A DNA stretch of 64,000 bases, from the NCBI GenBank assembly GCA_020854775.1, contig JAHKLZ010000025.1:21420-85419 (forward strand). Reading direction: 5' to 3'. The notes beneath the pieces are model-generated. The model saw only the letters and a program-made list of their open reading frames with translations. It was not told the DNA's origin and made no database searches. The translations under genes and the position numbers were made by a program. Shown here piece after piece: positions 25,187 to 33,648 of this stretch. How positions within the stretch are numbered: the stretch's first letter is position 1; every line of letters starts with the position of its first letter. Source of the stretch: Candidatus Woesearchaeota archaeon (GTDB lineage Archaea > Nanobdellota > Nanobdellia > Woesearchaeales > 21-14-0-10-32-9).

Positions 25187-25681
25187 ATGAATAAAATAAA
25201 CGAATTAAAAGATGAAACAATCAAAACATTAGCACAAACACTAAAATCATCAGGATTAGCAGCATCAGAAACAGAAGCAATAAGAATGGCAATGAATATG
25301 GCCCAAACAAACAACAAAGTAAACAGCAACTTCGAAGAAAGAAAAGAAAAAAACATAATGGGCTTATCCTACTTAAAAAAAGAACAAACAAATAATTCAC
25401 CAAAACAAGAAATGAAAGAAGAAGAAGTATACGCAGAAGTAGAACCAGAACACACAGAATCAGACTGCGAATCCTGCGGATTTTGCGGATCAAACGAAAG
25501 TCTTAACGAATTATTTGAAGCAGAAACAAAAGACGAATTCATAACCCAAGACTTACTAAAAGAAGAACAACCAGAAACAACAAAAGAAATACCTATTGAA
25601 GAAAACAGACCTAAAAAAGATATGAATTCCTACAGAGAATCATCAGTTAATCTAGGCGACGTATTCAAATTCAAAGAATGA
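25187..25681 (+). CDS. hypothetical acidic protein with conserved N-terminal helix
   Basis: 164 residues. The first 45 residues (LAQTLKSSGLAASETEAIRM AMNMA as two pieces) form an amphipathic helix of a kind I associate with many DPANN small proteins. The rest is low-complexity, acidic and probably disordered, with a Cys cluster SDCESCGFCGSNES that could bind metal. AGGTGA precedes the ATG. Function unknown. Confidence 0.6.
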   Translation: MNKINELKDETIKTLAQTLKSSGLAASETEAIRMAMNMAQTNNKVNSNFEERKEKNIMGLSYLKKEQTNNSPKQEMKEEEVYAEVEPEHTESDCESCGFCGSNESLNELFEAETKDEFITQDLLKEEQPETTKEIPIEENRPKKDMNSYRESSVNLGDVFKFKE

Positions 25682-25682
25682 A

Positions 25683-26150
25683 TTAACAAAGAGGAATATT
25701 TTCTCTAATCAAAGATTTGCCACTACAAAGAACTTTCTCATTAAGCACAATAATAACAGGAATTAATTCAGCTCTAATCCTACCAGGCATAATATCTATC
25801 TCAGTACTAAGAATTTGACCAACCCCTAAACCCGAATTAGGAATAAGAATATCCTCAACCCTGAAATCAGAACTTATCTGCCTATTAACAATACTATTCA
25901 AAGGAACCTTACCAGAATTAGAAATAACAATTTTGAGTCTGCCAGAATCCTCATTAAAACAAAGCATTTCTTCACCCAAAAGAACTTGAGGCGCAATCCT
26001 AATATCATCACAACTAGAAGAATCTCGCCTCTCAGAATCAGAACCCCAACTCATAACCATAGCTCCAAGAGCAACAGCGAAAGCAACCAAGAAAATAGTC
26101 ACCAACAAAGGAGACATACCTTTTTTATCAACAAAGATTCTGAAAAACAT
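25683..26150 (-). CDS. archaeal pilin/flagellin-like protein
   Basis: About 155 residues from ATG 26150 (the frame is open to 26267, but GAGGGTGA just before 26150 fixes the start). VDKKGMSPLLVTIFLVAFAV is a typical KKG cleavage site and helix, with the serine-proline start seen in archaeal pilins (DUF1628-like). The ectodomain has two or three Cys and a beta pattern (RLKIVISNSGKVPLNSIV). A TATTTATATAA box lies about 45 nt upstream. It is divergent from another pilin-like gene. Confidence 0.75.
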   Translation of the reverse strand: MFFRIFVDKKGMSPLLVTIFLVAFAVALGAMVMSWGSDSERRDSSSCDDIRIAPQVLLGEEMLCFNEDSGRLKIVISNSGKVPLNSIVNRQISSDFRVEDILIPNSGLGVGQILSTEIDIMPGRIRAELIPVIIVLNEKVLCSGKSLIRENIPLC

Positions 26151-26288
26151 TACTTGATTCACCCTCAAAGAAAAGAATAACCAAGAAGTTATATAAATAT
26201 TTCGAAACCAATAAATAAAAAAAAACAGACAGAAAAATATAAATACTACATGACCCAAAACAAACAAATAAAGAAAAAAGGGGAAATA

Positions 26289-26708
26289 ATGAAAAAAAAT
26301 CTAAAAGGACAAGCATGGTCCATAGACATAATAATAGGCGTAGTATTATTCTTAATATTATTAGTAGTGGTTTACACATTAGTAGCCACTTCGAGAGCAG
26401 GAACCATAGAGCTAAGAAGAAACGCGGAACTAATACACACAAAGTTCGATAAAACAAAATCAACACACCCAGATATACCATCAATACTAAGCGGAAACAT
26501 CTTAGAACCAGATAAACTACAAGAATTAATGGCAAAAGAATACGACGAGATAAAAAGAGCGCTAGGAATAACAGGAGAATTCTGCATAGTAATAACTCAT
26601 CCCGATGAAGGAATATACGAAGTAAACGGAAAAAAATCATTCGGAGATCCAAGCCACGGATTAATCGTAGGTCAAAACGAAACAGGATCAATATATTGCG
26701 GACAATAA
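26289..26708 (+). CDS. archaeal pilin-like protein
   Basis: 139 residues from ATG 26289; GGGG six nt upstream supports this over the in-frame ATG at 26250. LKGQAWSIDIIIGVVLFLIL is a KG|QAWSID prepilin site and hydrophobic helix. The C-terminal globular part has two Cys (EFCIVITHPDEG and SIYCGQ) that could pair. First gene of a plus-strand run with a membrane protein and, further on, the MoxR/VWA pair. Confidence 0.7.
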   Translation: MKKNLKGQAWSIDIIIGVVLFLILLVVVYTLVATSRAGTIELRRNAELIHTKFDKTKSTHPDIPSILSGNILEPDKLQELMAKEYDEIKRALGITGEFCIVITHPDEGIYEVNGKKSFGDPSHGLIVGQNETGSIYCGQ

Positions 26709-26711
26709 AAA

Positions 26712-27167
26712 ATGACAACACAAATACTTCTATTAATATTATTGTTCCCCCTAGCATTCATAACAGGAAAATTCATAACTAAGAACAGCGAAGAAGAAAT
26801 ACAAGAACTAAGAAACACAACAATAAAAATAATGAAGATATTCATAATTTTAACTGCGTACCTAACAATAAAAGAAACACTAAGCGAAATAACCTCCCTA
26901 ATAATAACCGCGTTAATATTAACAAGTTTCTTACTTAAAAAACAAAGCATACAAGAAAAAATAATAATATCATTAATAGCCAGCACCGCCATATTTTATG
27001 AATTACAAGAAATAATAATTCTAGGATTAATAAGTATTTTCTTAAAAGGAATAAACACACAAGAAGAAAAAGAAAAACTAGTAACAAAGAAAACAATGCT
27101 TCAAGTAACTCTGATCATATTAACAATAAGCATTAAGTTCTTAATATTATATTTTTTCGCTCAATAA
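26712..27167 (+). CDS. hypothetical integral membrane protein
   Basis: 151 residues with about five hydrophobic helices (LLLILLFPLAFITGKFI; IKIMKIFIILTAYLTIKE; IITALILTSFLL; SLIASTAIFYELQEIIILGL; LIILTISIKFLILYFF). No family recognised. It begins 4 bp after the pilin-like gene and is therefore in its operon, suggesting a role in pilus assembly or anchoring. Confidence 0.6.
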   Translation: MTTQILLLILLFPLAFITGKFITKNSEEEIQELRNTTIKIMKIFIILTAYLTIKETLSEITSLIITALILTSFLLKKQSIQEKIIISLIASTAIFYELQEIIILGLISIFLKGINTQEEKEKLVTKKTMLQVTLIILTISIKFLILYFFAQ

Positions 27168-27219
27168 ATAAAAATAATAGCCAAAGCTTTTTATATTACG
27201 CAAACATTCCAAAAATTCT

Positions 27220-28173
27220 ATGGAACACGACTTTTCTTATGAAAAAAAAATAATAGCCAAAGAATTCCAAGGAATCATAGGCCAAAAAGAAGTAATACAA
27301 CAAATAAAATCAGCTATATTAATGAAAAGAAACCTCATAATAGTTGGTTCCCCAGGAATAGGAAAAACAACCCTAGTAAAAAACCTGGTAAACATATTAC
27401 CTGAAAAAATAATAAAAAAAGAAGATGGAAACGAAGAACACAAAAAACCTCCTTTCATCAGGGTTCAAGGAAGTCCTGATTTAACCGCTGAAGACTTAAT
27501 AGGAGATATAGACCCAGTAAAAGCAATGAAACACGGACCACTATCTTTAGAAGCATTCACACCAGGAAAAATATTCAAAGCAGACAAAGGAATATTATTC
27601 TTTGATGAAGTAAATCGTTGCTCAGAGAAATTACAAAACGCGTTACTACAAGCATTAGAAGAAAAAAAAGTAACTATAGGTAGCTACGACGTAGATTTAG
27701 AAGCAGACTTCATATTCATAGGAACAATGAATCCTGAAGAAGCAAGCACAGAGCCATTAAGCGACGTGTTCCTAGACAGATTCGACTTAGTGTACATGGA
27801 GCCACCAGAAACAAAAGAGCAAGAATCACAAATCGTGAAGAAATACGGCAAGAAACTCGTTGAATACCCTGATGAATTGTTAAATATGAGCTTAGAATTC
27901 ATAAGAGCACTAAGACAAAGTAAGGACTTAGAAAAAAAACCATCAGTAAGAGCAAGCCTAGGAATATATGAACGAGCACAATCAAACGCTTACCTAAAAC
28001 AAAAAGAACGAGTAAGCTTAGAAGATGTGCAAAGAGCAATGATCTCAGTTCTAAGTCATAGAATAAGATTAAAACCATCTCTGAAGTATTTAAAATCAAC
28101 TTCTGATTACGTGAATGAAACATTCACAGAATTCTGCGAGAGCACAGAATCAGAAACAGGAGGTTCTCCCTGA
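27220..28173 (+). CDS. MoxR-type AAA+ ATPase
   Basis: 317 residues. Walker A IIVGSPGIGKTTLVKNLVN (about 41-59), Walker B KGILFFDEVNRCSEKLQNAL (about 126-145), sensor 1 FIFIGTMNPEE (about 166-176) and arginine finger region LSDVFLDRFDLVYMEPPE. MoxR ATPases work with VWA proteins in chaperone-like or metal-insertion roles. Such a VWA gene overlaps its 3' end. A TTTTTATATT box about 27 nt before the ATG suggests a leaderless transcript. Confidence 0.88.
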   Translation: MEHDFSYEKKIIAKEFQGIIGQKEVIQQIKSAILMKRNLIIVGSPGIGKTTLVKNLVNILPEKIIKKEDGNEEHKKPPFIRVQGSPDLTAEDLIGDIDPVKAMKHGPLSLEAFTPGKIFKADKGILFFDEVNRCSEKLQNALLQALEEKKVTIGSYDVDLEADFIFIGTMNPEEASTEPLSDVFLDRFDLVYMEPPETKEQESQIVKKYGKKLVEYPDELLNMSLEFIRALRQSKDLEKKPSVRASLGIYERAQSNAYLKQKERVSLEDVQRAMISVLSHRIRLKPSLKYLKSTSDYVNETFTEFCESTESETGGSP

Positions 28174-29398
28174 CAACAAAGATTCGCATGATGAAGAAAA
28201 AGAACAAGACACCATAAAAGCAAAACCTGAAAAAGAAAAATCGGATGAGCTACAAGGTAAGTTAAGAAAAGATAATAGAGAAGATAAATTATTACATTCT
28301 AAAATACCTTTGGATAAAGACAAAATAGACAAAGGCAAACTACTAATGGACGCGATAAATAATAACATAAGTAGTTTTAGTCCCGACACGGCTTTTGAGA
28401 ACTTCGTTAATAATTATCACACAACTAAGAAATTAACTGGAGAAACAATGATACGAGAATTAACAGGTTATGATCCTAAGTACGTAGATAAAAACATAAA
28501 CATACCTGAATTCAAACGCGAACTAAAAGAAAGAATCAAAAAGAACATAGAAGAACTAAAAAAAGATGGATTACTAAACAAAGAAGGATTCATAACCGAG
28601 CAAGGATATGACTTCGCATCATTATCATTACTATCTGAAGAATTAGATAAATTAGAAGGAAAAGGATTGCTAGGAGAAAATAAAAGCAAAGAAAAATCTT
28701 TACTAGGAAGCATAACTGATTATAGACCTTATAGAAACAGCGACAACTACAAACAACTAAACACGAGACAAACAATAAAAAAAGCAATAAGAAGACAAAG
28801 AACAGAAATAACAAGAGATGAATTCGTATCAAGTGAAAAAGAAAGTAAGGGCAACTTAGAAATAATTTACGTAATAGATAACTCCGGGAGTATGAAAGGA
28901 CAAAAAATAGGAATGGCAAAAAAAGCAGGAATAGCTTTGATGTACAAAGCCATAAACAACAAAGACGAAGTAGGACTGGTAATATTCGGAGCGAAACTAA
29001 GCAAAGAAATAAGACCGACAAATGATTTTTATTCATTATTACAAGAAATGAACAACATAAAAACGAGTGGAGAAACAGATATAAGCCTAGGAATAGAAAC
29101 AGCGACAAAGATGTTTAGTTCAAAAACAAAAACAAAACACATAATATTATTAACAGACGCAGTACAAACACTAGGAAAAAAACCAGAACAAGAAGTACTA
29201 AAAAAAGTAAGTGAAGCGCACAACCAACAAATCACGATAAGCGTGATAGGAATAAGTCTGAACAAACAAGGAGAAACTCTTGCTAAAAAAATAGTAGACA
29301 TAAGCCAAGGCTCACTATTCAAAGCCACGAAGATAGAAAACCTAGACCAAATAATATTAGAAGATTACTACAGAGCAAGACATAAAAGAAATTATTAA
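28115..29398 (+). CDS. VWA-domain protein, partner of MoxR ATPase
   Basis: 427 residues. A charged, probably unstructured N-terminus (to about 75), a helical middle (about 80-235) and a C-terminal von Willebrand A domain with the MIDAS motif IIYVIDNSGSMKG (DxSxS, about 250-262), the Thr loop KTSGETDISLG and the final Asp in IILLTDAVQTL. It overlaps the MoxR gene by 59 bp. The pair resembles MoxR-VWA systems that remodel or metallate proteins; the client is unknown. The stop overlaps the prs stop tail-to-tail by 4 bp. Confidence 0.82.
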   Translation: MKHSQNSARAQNQKQEVLPDNKDSHDEEKEQDTIKAKPEKEKSDELQGKLRKDNREDKLLHSKIPLDKDKIDKGKLLMDAINNNISSFSPDTAFENFVNNYHTTKKLTGETMIRELTGYDPKYVDKNINIPEFKRELKERIKKNIEELKKDGLLNKEGFITEQGYDFASLSLLSEELDKLEGKGLLGENKSKEKSLLGSITDYRPYRNSDNYKQLNTRQTIKKAIRRQRTEITRDEFVSSEKESKGNLEIIYVIDNSGSMKGQKIGMAKKAGIALMYKAINNKDEVGLVIFGAKLSKEIRPTNDFYSLLQEMNNIKTSGETDISLGIETATKMFSSKTKTKHIILLTDAVQTLGKKPEQEVLKKVSEAHNQQITISVIGISLNKQGETLAKKIVDISQGSLFKATKIENLDQIILEDYYRARHKRNY

Positions 29399-30432
29399 TC
29401 AAGAAGCCTACTTATACTTCTACCCTCATTAATGTTACAAATAACTTTAGCGAAATAACTCTGCAAAGATACTTGATCATACCAAGAATTATTCTCTTTA
29501 AAATTACTAGGCTTATAAGTAACATTAGTACCAATTATTTTATCAATCAAACTCTCAGAGTACGCTTTATTTATCCTAGAAACAGCAGGACCATTAAACA
29601 AATCAAGACTCGCACCAAAATAAACACGCCTAGCACCATTCTCCTTAAGCTCCTTAGCAGCAGTAACCAACGTACCCGCAGTATCAATTATGTCATCAAT
29701 CACAAAAACATCTTTATTCTTAACATCACCTAACAAAGCCATACATTCAACTTTATTAGCACAAGAATAATCTCTTTTCTTATACAAAACCGCGAGTTCA
29801 GTCATCAAGTTCTTAGCAAAATAATTAGCCCTTTCAACCCCTCCTTCATCAGGAGCAACAATAATCAAATCAGAACTCATATAGTTCTTCTTAATATGCT
29901 CAATCAAAGTCTTAGAAGCCCTAAGATTCTCTAAAGTAGCAATACGAAAAAAACCAGCAATAGCCTCATTATGAATATCTAAAGTAATAACCCTATTAGC
30001 ACCACAATCCTCTAATTCCCTAGCAACCAAAGCAGCAGTTATACTCTCCCTTCCCTTCTGTCTATCCTGTCTAGCATAAGCAAAAACAGGAACAACAGCA
30101 GTTACTGCTTGAGCATTAGATAATTTAGTAGCATTAATAGCAGTCTTCAAAGCCATAAAGTTATCATTAACAGACAAACCATTACTTTTATTCTCAACAT
30201 CCTGAAAAATATAAACATCTTGATTCCTAACACAATCTTCTAATTCCGTTTTTATTTCACCATTCGCAAAAATAGTCTCAGCAGAATTCACCAATATTTG
30301 TTTATTAGCATCATCCCCTCTTTCCAAAACTAAATCTTTCAAGCTACTAATAACTTTTTCAGCAAAATGCTTACCAGAATCACAATGAATAATACTTAAC
30401 TTGCCACGATTAAACTCTTGAAACAAGGACAT
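29395..30432 (-). CDS. prs: ribose-phosphate pyrophosphokinase
   Basis: 345 residues. PRPP synthetase features: the ATP/flexible loop PVFAYARQDRQKGRESITAA (about 113-132), LDIHNEAIAGFF (about 150), IIVAPDEGGVERA and the PRPP-binding loop VFVIDDIIDTAGTLVTAA (about 236-253). It makes PRPP for nucleotide and histidine synthesis. Slightly longer than the classic 310-residue form. Divergent spacing and AT-rich upstream sequence suggest its own promoter. Confidence 0.92.
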   Translation of the reverse strand: MSLFQEFNRGKLSIIHCDSGKHFAEKVISSLKDLVLERGDDANKQILVNSAETIFANGEIKTELEDCVRNQDVYIFQDVENKSNGLSVNDNFMALKTAINATKLSNAQAVTAVVPVFAYARQDRQKGRESITAALVARELEDCGANRVITLDIHNEAIAGFFRIATLENLRASKTLIEHIKKNYMSSDLIIVAPDEGGVERANYFAKNLMTELAVLYKKRDYSCANKVECMALLGDVKNKDVFVIDDIIDTAGTLVTAAKELKENGARRVYFGASLDLFNGPAVSRINKAYSESLIDKIIGTNVTYKPSNFKENNSWYDQVSLQSYFAKVICNINEGRSISRLLD

Positions 30433-30486
30433 AACAAAAAGAAAACAAAAACCATTAATAAACTTTACTATAAAGTAGTTACAAAA

Positions 30487-31086
30487 CTAGTTGAATATTA
30501 AGACTCTGTGATCACGCTTCTTCTTCGTCTGAAGAGTATCAAAAGATTCCTCTAACGCCTTCTGATCAATAAGAATCTCCCCTTTCATAGGATCAAGAAC
30601 AGTTATTAACTCAGAACCCTGACGCTTAAAAAAAGGCAAATATTTAGACGTACTACGAGTATCACGAAGAGACCCAGCATTCACCCTAAGAAGAAGAATC
30701 TTACCATTATTCAAAAAAGCCAAAATCTCCTCTAATTTAAGCTCACGCTCCTCCAAAGAAATCTCCAAAGAAAAAAGCTCCTTAGCAAAAATACGAGACA
30801 TATACTTAGCATCATCAATCTCTTTCTTAGTATAACCCTTAAACCTATAATCAGGATAATCATACTCACGCTCCTCAAGAATAATACGAACATCAAGCCC
30901 TAACTTCTTAGCAAAACAAGCCATACCGTAAATACTAGGCGCACGGGTAGGCAGATTAACAGTTTCTCTCCAAACCTTAAATTCGTTTTCACGATTAAGC
31001 TTAAAATCAGGATTAAAATGATTAAGAATCATCATCAAAGAGCAAGCCGCACACGTATAATCCGTTGTTTGTTTATACAACTCCAT
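30487..31086 (-). CDS. C39-like peptidase family protein
   Basis: About 199 residues from ATG 31086. The opening LYKQTTDYTCAACSLMMILN has the QxxxxxCGxAxxxM active-site pattern of the C39 group (Gln and Cys), with Ala in place of Gly. The later segment SELITVLDPMKGEILIDQ holds a DP pair, but the usual catalytic His before it is not clear. It is likely cytosolic, as there is no signal peptide. A TTTATAAAC box lies 27 nt upstream, so the start is leaderless. It may be a processing or inactive relative of peptidases. Confidence 0.65.
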   Translation of the reverse strand: MELYKQTTDYTCAACSLMMILNHFNPDFKLNRENEFKVWRETVNLPTRAPSIYGMACFAKKLGLDVRIILEEREYDYPDYRFKGYTKKEIDDAKYMSRIFAKELFSLEISLEERELKLEEILAFLNNGKILLLRVNAGSLRDTRSTSKYLPFFKRQGSELITVLDPMKGEILIDQKALEESFDTLQTKKKRDHRVLIFN

Positions 31087-31122
31087 AAACAAAGAAAAAA
31101 GAAAACAAGTTTATAAACCTTG

Positions 31123-32082
31123 CTAAGAATCAGCAAATAATTGCTCAACAACATTAGTAGCATACTCGCCTTTACCAAGAGAAAAACTAACAACTAATTT
31201 CTTCTTACCAATATTAAGTTCATCATCTAAAAAATCACTAATAACCAAATCAGAAGGCTTGATAAAAACCTTTCTAGTAGTGCCCTCAACACTCAAAAAA
31301 GAAATATCCCTATTCAAAAAATCTTTACTAACCACTCCTTCCTTTTGTAATAAATCATTAACAACTCCTGAAACTTCTTCACTCGCAGAAAAACCACCAA
31401 AACCAGGCAAAGGAACAAAATCAACAACCACTCCTTTATTCAAAAGAATCTTAACAGATTCATTCCACAAATAACTCTGATAAGCATGAACATACAAAAT
31501 AAGAATCTTCTTAGGTAAAGTCTTAAGAGCACCCACGAAGTCATTCTTAGACTTCTCTAAGTGCTTCCTAATATTCTCACCCCAAGACCTATCATTAATT
31601 AACAAATTCACAGCGTCAGAATACTTCTTTTTTAGCAGATATTTACCAATAACCACGTTGTTCTCAGAGAAACGTTGCTCATGAAAAAAATTAATAATAC
31701 TTTTATCACTAATCTTCTCATCACCACTCAAACCACGAATAGTTATCCTAAAAGAATTACCTTTAAGCCTACCAAGACTAACAAGCTCATCAGACTTACC
31801 AAGAAACCTTAAAGAAATATCTTCATGATTAAAACTTTTTAATTTATCAGGACTTGTCAAAACAGATATTGTTTGAGACGTAACTGCTTGCTTATCTTTT
31901 ATTCCCGCGTAACTAATACACTTCCTAGGAATTCTAAGTTGACGAGAAACTTCAAAAACCGCGTCTTCAGTGTTACGATTCCTTTTAGATAATTCGCAAA
32001 TGCAATACTTTCCTTTATCAAGTACTTCAAGTAGCGGAATCTCAGCGACTACGAAGTCTTCAGGAACTTGTTTTAAAATCAT
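31123..32082 (-). CDS. truD: tRNA pseudouridine synthase TruD
   Basis: About 319 residues from ATG 32082. The N-terminus ILKQVPEDFVVAEIPLLEVL is the QxPEDFxVxEi opening of TruD. The catalytic region ISYAGIKDKQAVTSQTISV contains the active-site Asp (AGxKDxxAxtxQ), and further motifs are LKGNSFRITIRG and YVHAYQSYLWNES. It isomerises U13 in tRNA. Shorter than bacterial TruD-domain enzymes but complete. It lies beside tRNA-Arg on the opposite strand. Confidence 0.92.
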   Translation of the reverse strand: MILKQVPEDFVVAEIPLLEVLDKGKYCICELSKRNRNTEDAVFEVSRQLRIPRKCISYAGIKDKQAVTSQTISVLTSPDKLKSFNHEDISLRFLGKSDELVSLGRLKGNSFRITIRGLSGDEKISDKSIINFFHEQRFSENNVVIGKYLLKKKYSDAVNLLINDRSWGENIRKHLEKSKNDFVGALKTLPKKILILYVHAYQSYLWNESVKILLNKGVVVDFVPLPGFGGFSASEEVSGVVNDLLQKEGVVSKDFLNRDISFLSVEGTTRKVFIKPSDLVISDFLDDELNIGKKKLVVSFSLGKGEYATNVVEQLFADS

Positions 32083-32170
32083 TAAATAATAAGAAACAAC
32101 GTTCTTATTTAATATTTTTGAAGACAATGGACAAATTTTAAAAACCACGAAAGAACCCCTTTAAAAGACT

Positions 32171-32245
32171 GAACCTGTAGCGTAGCCTGGATAGCGCGAT
32201 TGCCTCCTAAGCAATAGGTCGAGGGTTCGAATCCCTCCAGGTTCG
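32171..32245 (+). tRNA. tRNA-Arg (anticodon CCU)
   Basis: A full cloverleaf is readable: acceptor GAACCTG/CAGGTTC with discriminator G, D stem GCGT/GCGC, anticodon stem ATTGC/GCAAT with loop CTCCTAA (anticodon CCT, reading AGG), and T arm GAGGG-TTCGAAT-CCCTC. CCA is not encoded. An ATTTTAAAAACC box lies 26-34 nt upstream. The last 11 nt of the gene are the start of a 50-bp tandem repeat that continues downstream. Confidence 0.95.
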
Positions 32246-32449
32246 TTAGAAACTGGAGGCTTACAAATAACACATTTGGATTGTCTCCAGGTTCGTTAGA
32301 AACTGGAGGCTTACAAATAACACATTTGGATTGTCTCCAGGTTCGTTAGAAACTGGAGGCTTACAAATAACACATTTGCATTGTCTCCAGGTTCGTTAGA
32401 AACTGGAGGTCTCTTATTACAAAATAAGATTATCTCCAAGTTCGTTAGA
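32235..32449 (+). repeat. 50-bp tandem repeat built from the 3' end of tRNA-Arg
   Basis: Three 50-bp units start at 32235, 32285 and 32335 (one base change in the third). A fourth copy at 32385 keeps only the first 25 bp, and a fifth 16-bp copy starts at 32434. Each unit begins with the last 11 nt of the tRNA (CTCCAGGTTCG), then TTAGAAACTGGAGG, then a 25-bp A-rich part. The first 24 nt of each unit fold as CTCCAG-g-TTC-GTTA-GAA-a-CTGGAG: nine pairs, one mismatch and a tetraloop. In the first unit the 5' arm is the mature tRNA itself. The rest of 32450-32553 is AT-rich with nothing else seen. Confidence 0.9.
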
Positions 32450-32553
32450 CCTTTTATTTTCTTTCTCATTATCTTATTATTAATTATTCTTACATAAGAA
32501 AAACATTTTTAAAGAAAAAAACATAACGTTCAAACAAAAAACAACTTGTGACA

Positions 32554-33648
32554 ATGAAAAAAAAATTGAAGACTAAAAAAAATTATGAATTAATAAATAA
32601 ACTAAGTCAGTTTAACAAAACAAAAAGACCTTTATCAATAGTCATTTTTGCATTATTAGGCGTTGTTGGCTTAACAATAATATTATTAAAATCTGATTTT
32701 AACGAGATACTTGGTTTTTTAAGAAACACCACGATGATCTTAATAATTTTTTATTTATTAATACAAGTACTTCTAATGCTTGTTTTAACTATGCGCTGGG
32801 CAGTAATACTTGAATCTCAAGGGCATCGAAGAATTAATTTATTCAGATTAAACAAATACAGAGTCGTAGGACAAGCCGTTAGTTTTCTTACCCCAACCGC
32901 TAAAATGGGTGGTGAAGGAATAAAAACTAGGATTATGTCAAAACGAGAAAGTATTCCTTACAGCAAAGCTTTATCAAGCACATTCATAGATAACTCTGTT
33001 GATTTAACCGCTTCAGGCCTATTTTTCTTAATAGGAACCATAATAATACTTTTGAGTATAAACGTGGGCTTTAAGACTAAAATGTTTTTAGGTTGTTTAA
33101 TATTCTTGTTTTTGTTTTTTTTAGGTGTTTTTAATTACAGGTTGTTTAAAGGAAAACCCATGATGCATGGTTTAGCTAAACGCTTTGGTTTGTTTAAAAT
33201 AAAAATGATAAAAGATTTTGAGCACGAAATAAAGAAGTTTGATGAATATCTACACGAATTTTATAGAAAAGACAAAAAACATTTTTATTACGCGATATTA
33301 TTATCTCTTATTAGTTGGATACTTATGTTTTTTGAATATTACGTGGCTGGGAGAATGCTAGGATTTAATTTTTCTGCTTGGATGATTTTTTTAATAGTGA
33401 CACTAGTAGGACTAGCTTATTTAATTCCTACACCTATGGCTCTAGGAACATTAGAAGCAGGACAAATTTCCGCTTTTAGCATATTAAATATAAGCTCAGC
33501 CGCAGGTATAGGTCTTAGTTTCATAGTTAGAGCTAAAGATATGTTAATAGCTTTTTGGGGCGTGGGAATAATGAGTTTTTATGGTTTTAATCCAAATAAT
33601 GCTCTTGAAAAAGCAGGATTCGGTGACGAAGTTGAAAATAAGAAATAA
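32554..33648 (+). CDS. lysylphosphatidylglycerol synthase TM-region/flippase-like membrane protein
   Basis: 364 residues with about eight membrane helices, of the UPF0104/LPG_synthase_TM type. Landmarks are VGQAVSFLTPTAKMGGEGIK and RIMSKRES in the first cytoplasmic half and LIPTPMALGTLEAGQISAFS near the end, matching the conserved P-x-G-x-x-E pattern. Archaeal members are thought to move or modify lipid-linked substrates. Neighbouring glycosyltransferase and glycosidase-like genes suggest work in envelope glycan assembly. The ATG is at 32554; a GTG two codons earlier is in frame. Confidence 0.75.
   Translation: MKKKLKTKKNYELINKLSQFNKTKRPLSIVIFALLGVVGLTIILLKSDFNEILGFLRNTTMILIIFYLLIQVLLMLVLTMRWAVILESQGHRRINLFRLNKYRVVGQAVSFLTPTAKMGGEGIKTRIMSKRESIPYSKALSSTFIDNSVDLTASGLFFLIGTIIILLSINVGFKTKMFLGCLIFLFLFFLGVFNYRLFKGKPMMHGLAKRFGLFKIKMIKDFEHEIKKFDEYLHEFYRKDKKHFYYAILLSLISWILMFFEYYVAGRMLGFNFSAWMIFLIVTLVGLAYLIPTPMALGTLEAGQISAFSILNISSAAGIGLSFIVRAKDMLIAFWGVGIMSFYGFNPNNALEKAGFGDEVENKK

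Noticed and set aside
26128..26757. 209-codon hydrophobic frame opposite the pilin gene
   Set aside because: It is antisense to a well-supported pilin-like gene and lacks any start signal.
28590..29108. Leucine/phenylalanine-rich frame opposite the VWA gene
   Set aside because: It is antisense to a conserved VWA domain and looks like a membrane protein only because the complement of A-rich DNA encodes Leu/Phe.
32235..32449. CRISPR array
   Set aside because: The alternating 25-bp halves suggest repeat/spacer at first sight, but the spacer halves are identical, so it is a 50-bp tandem repeat; no cas genes are near.
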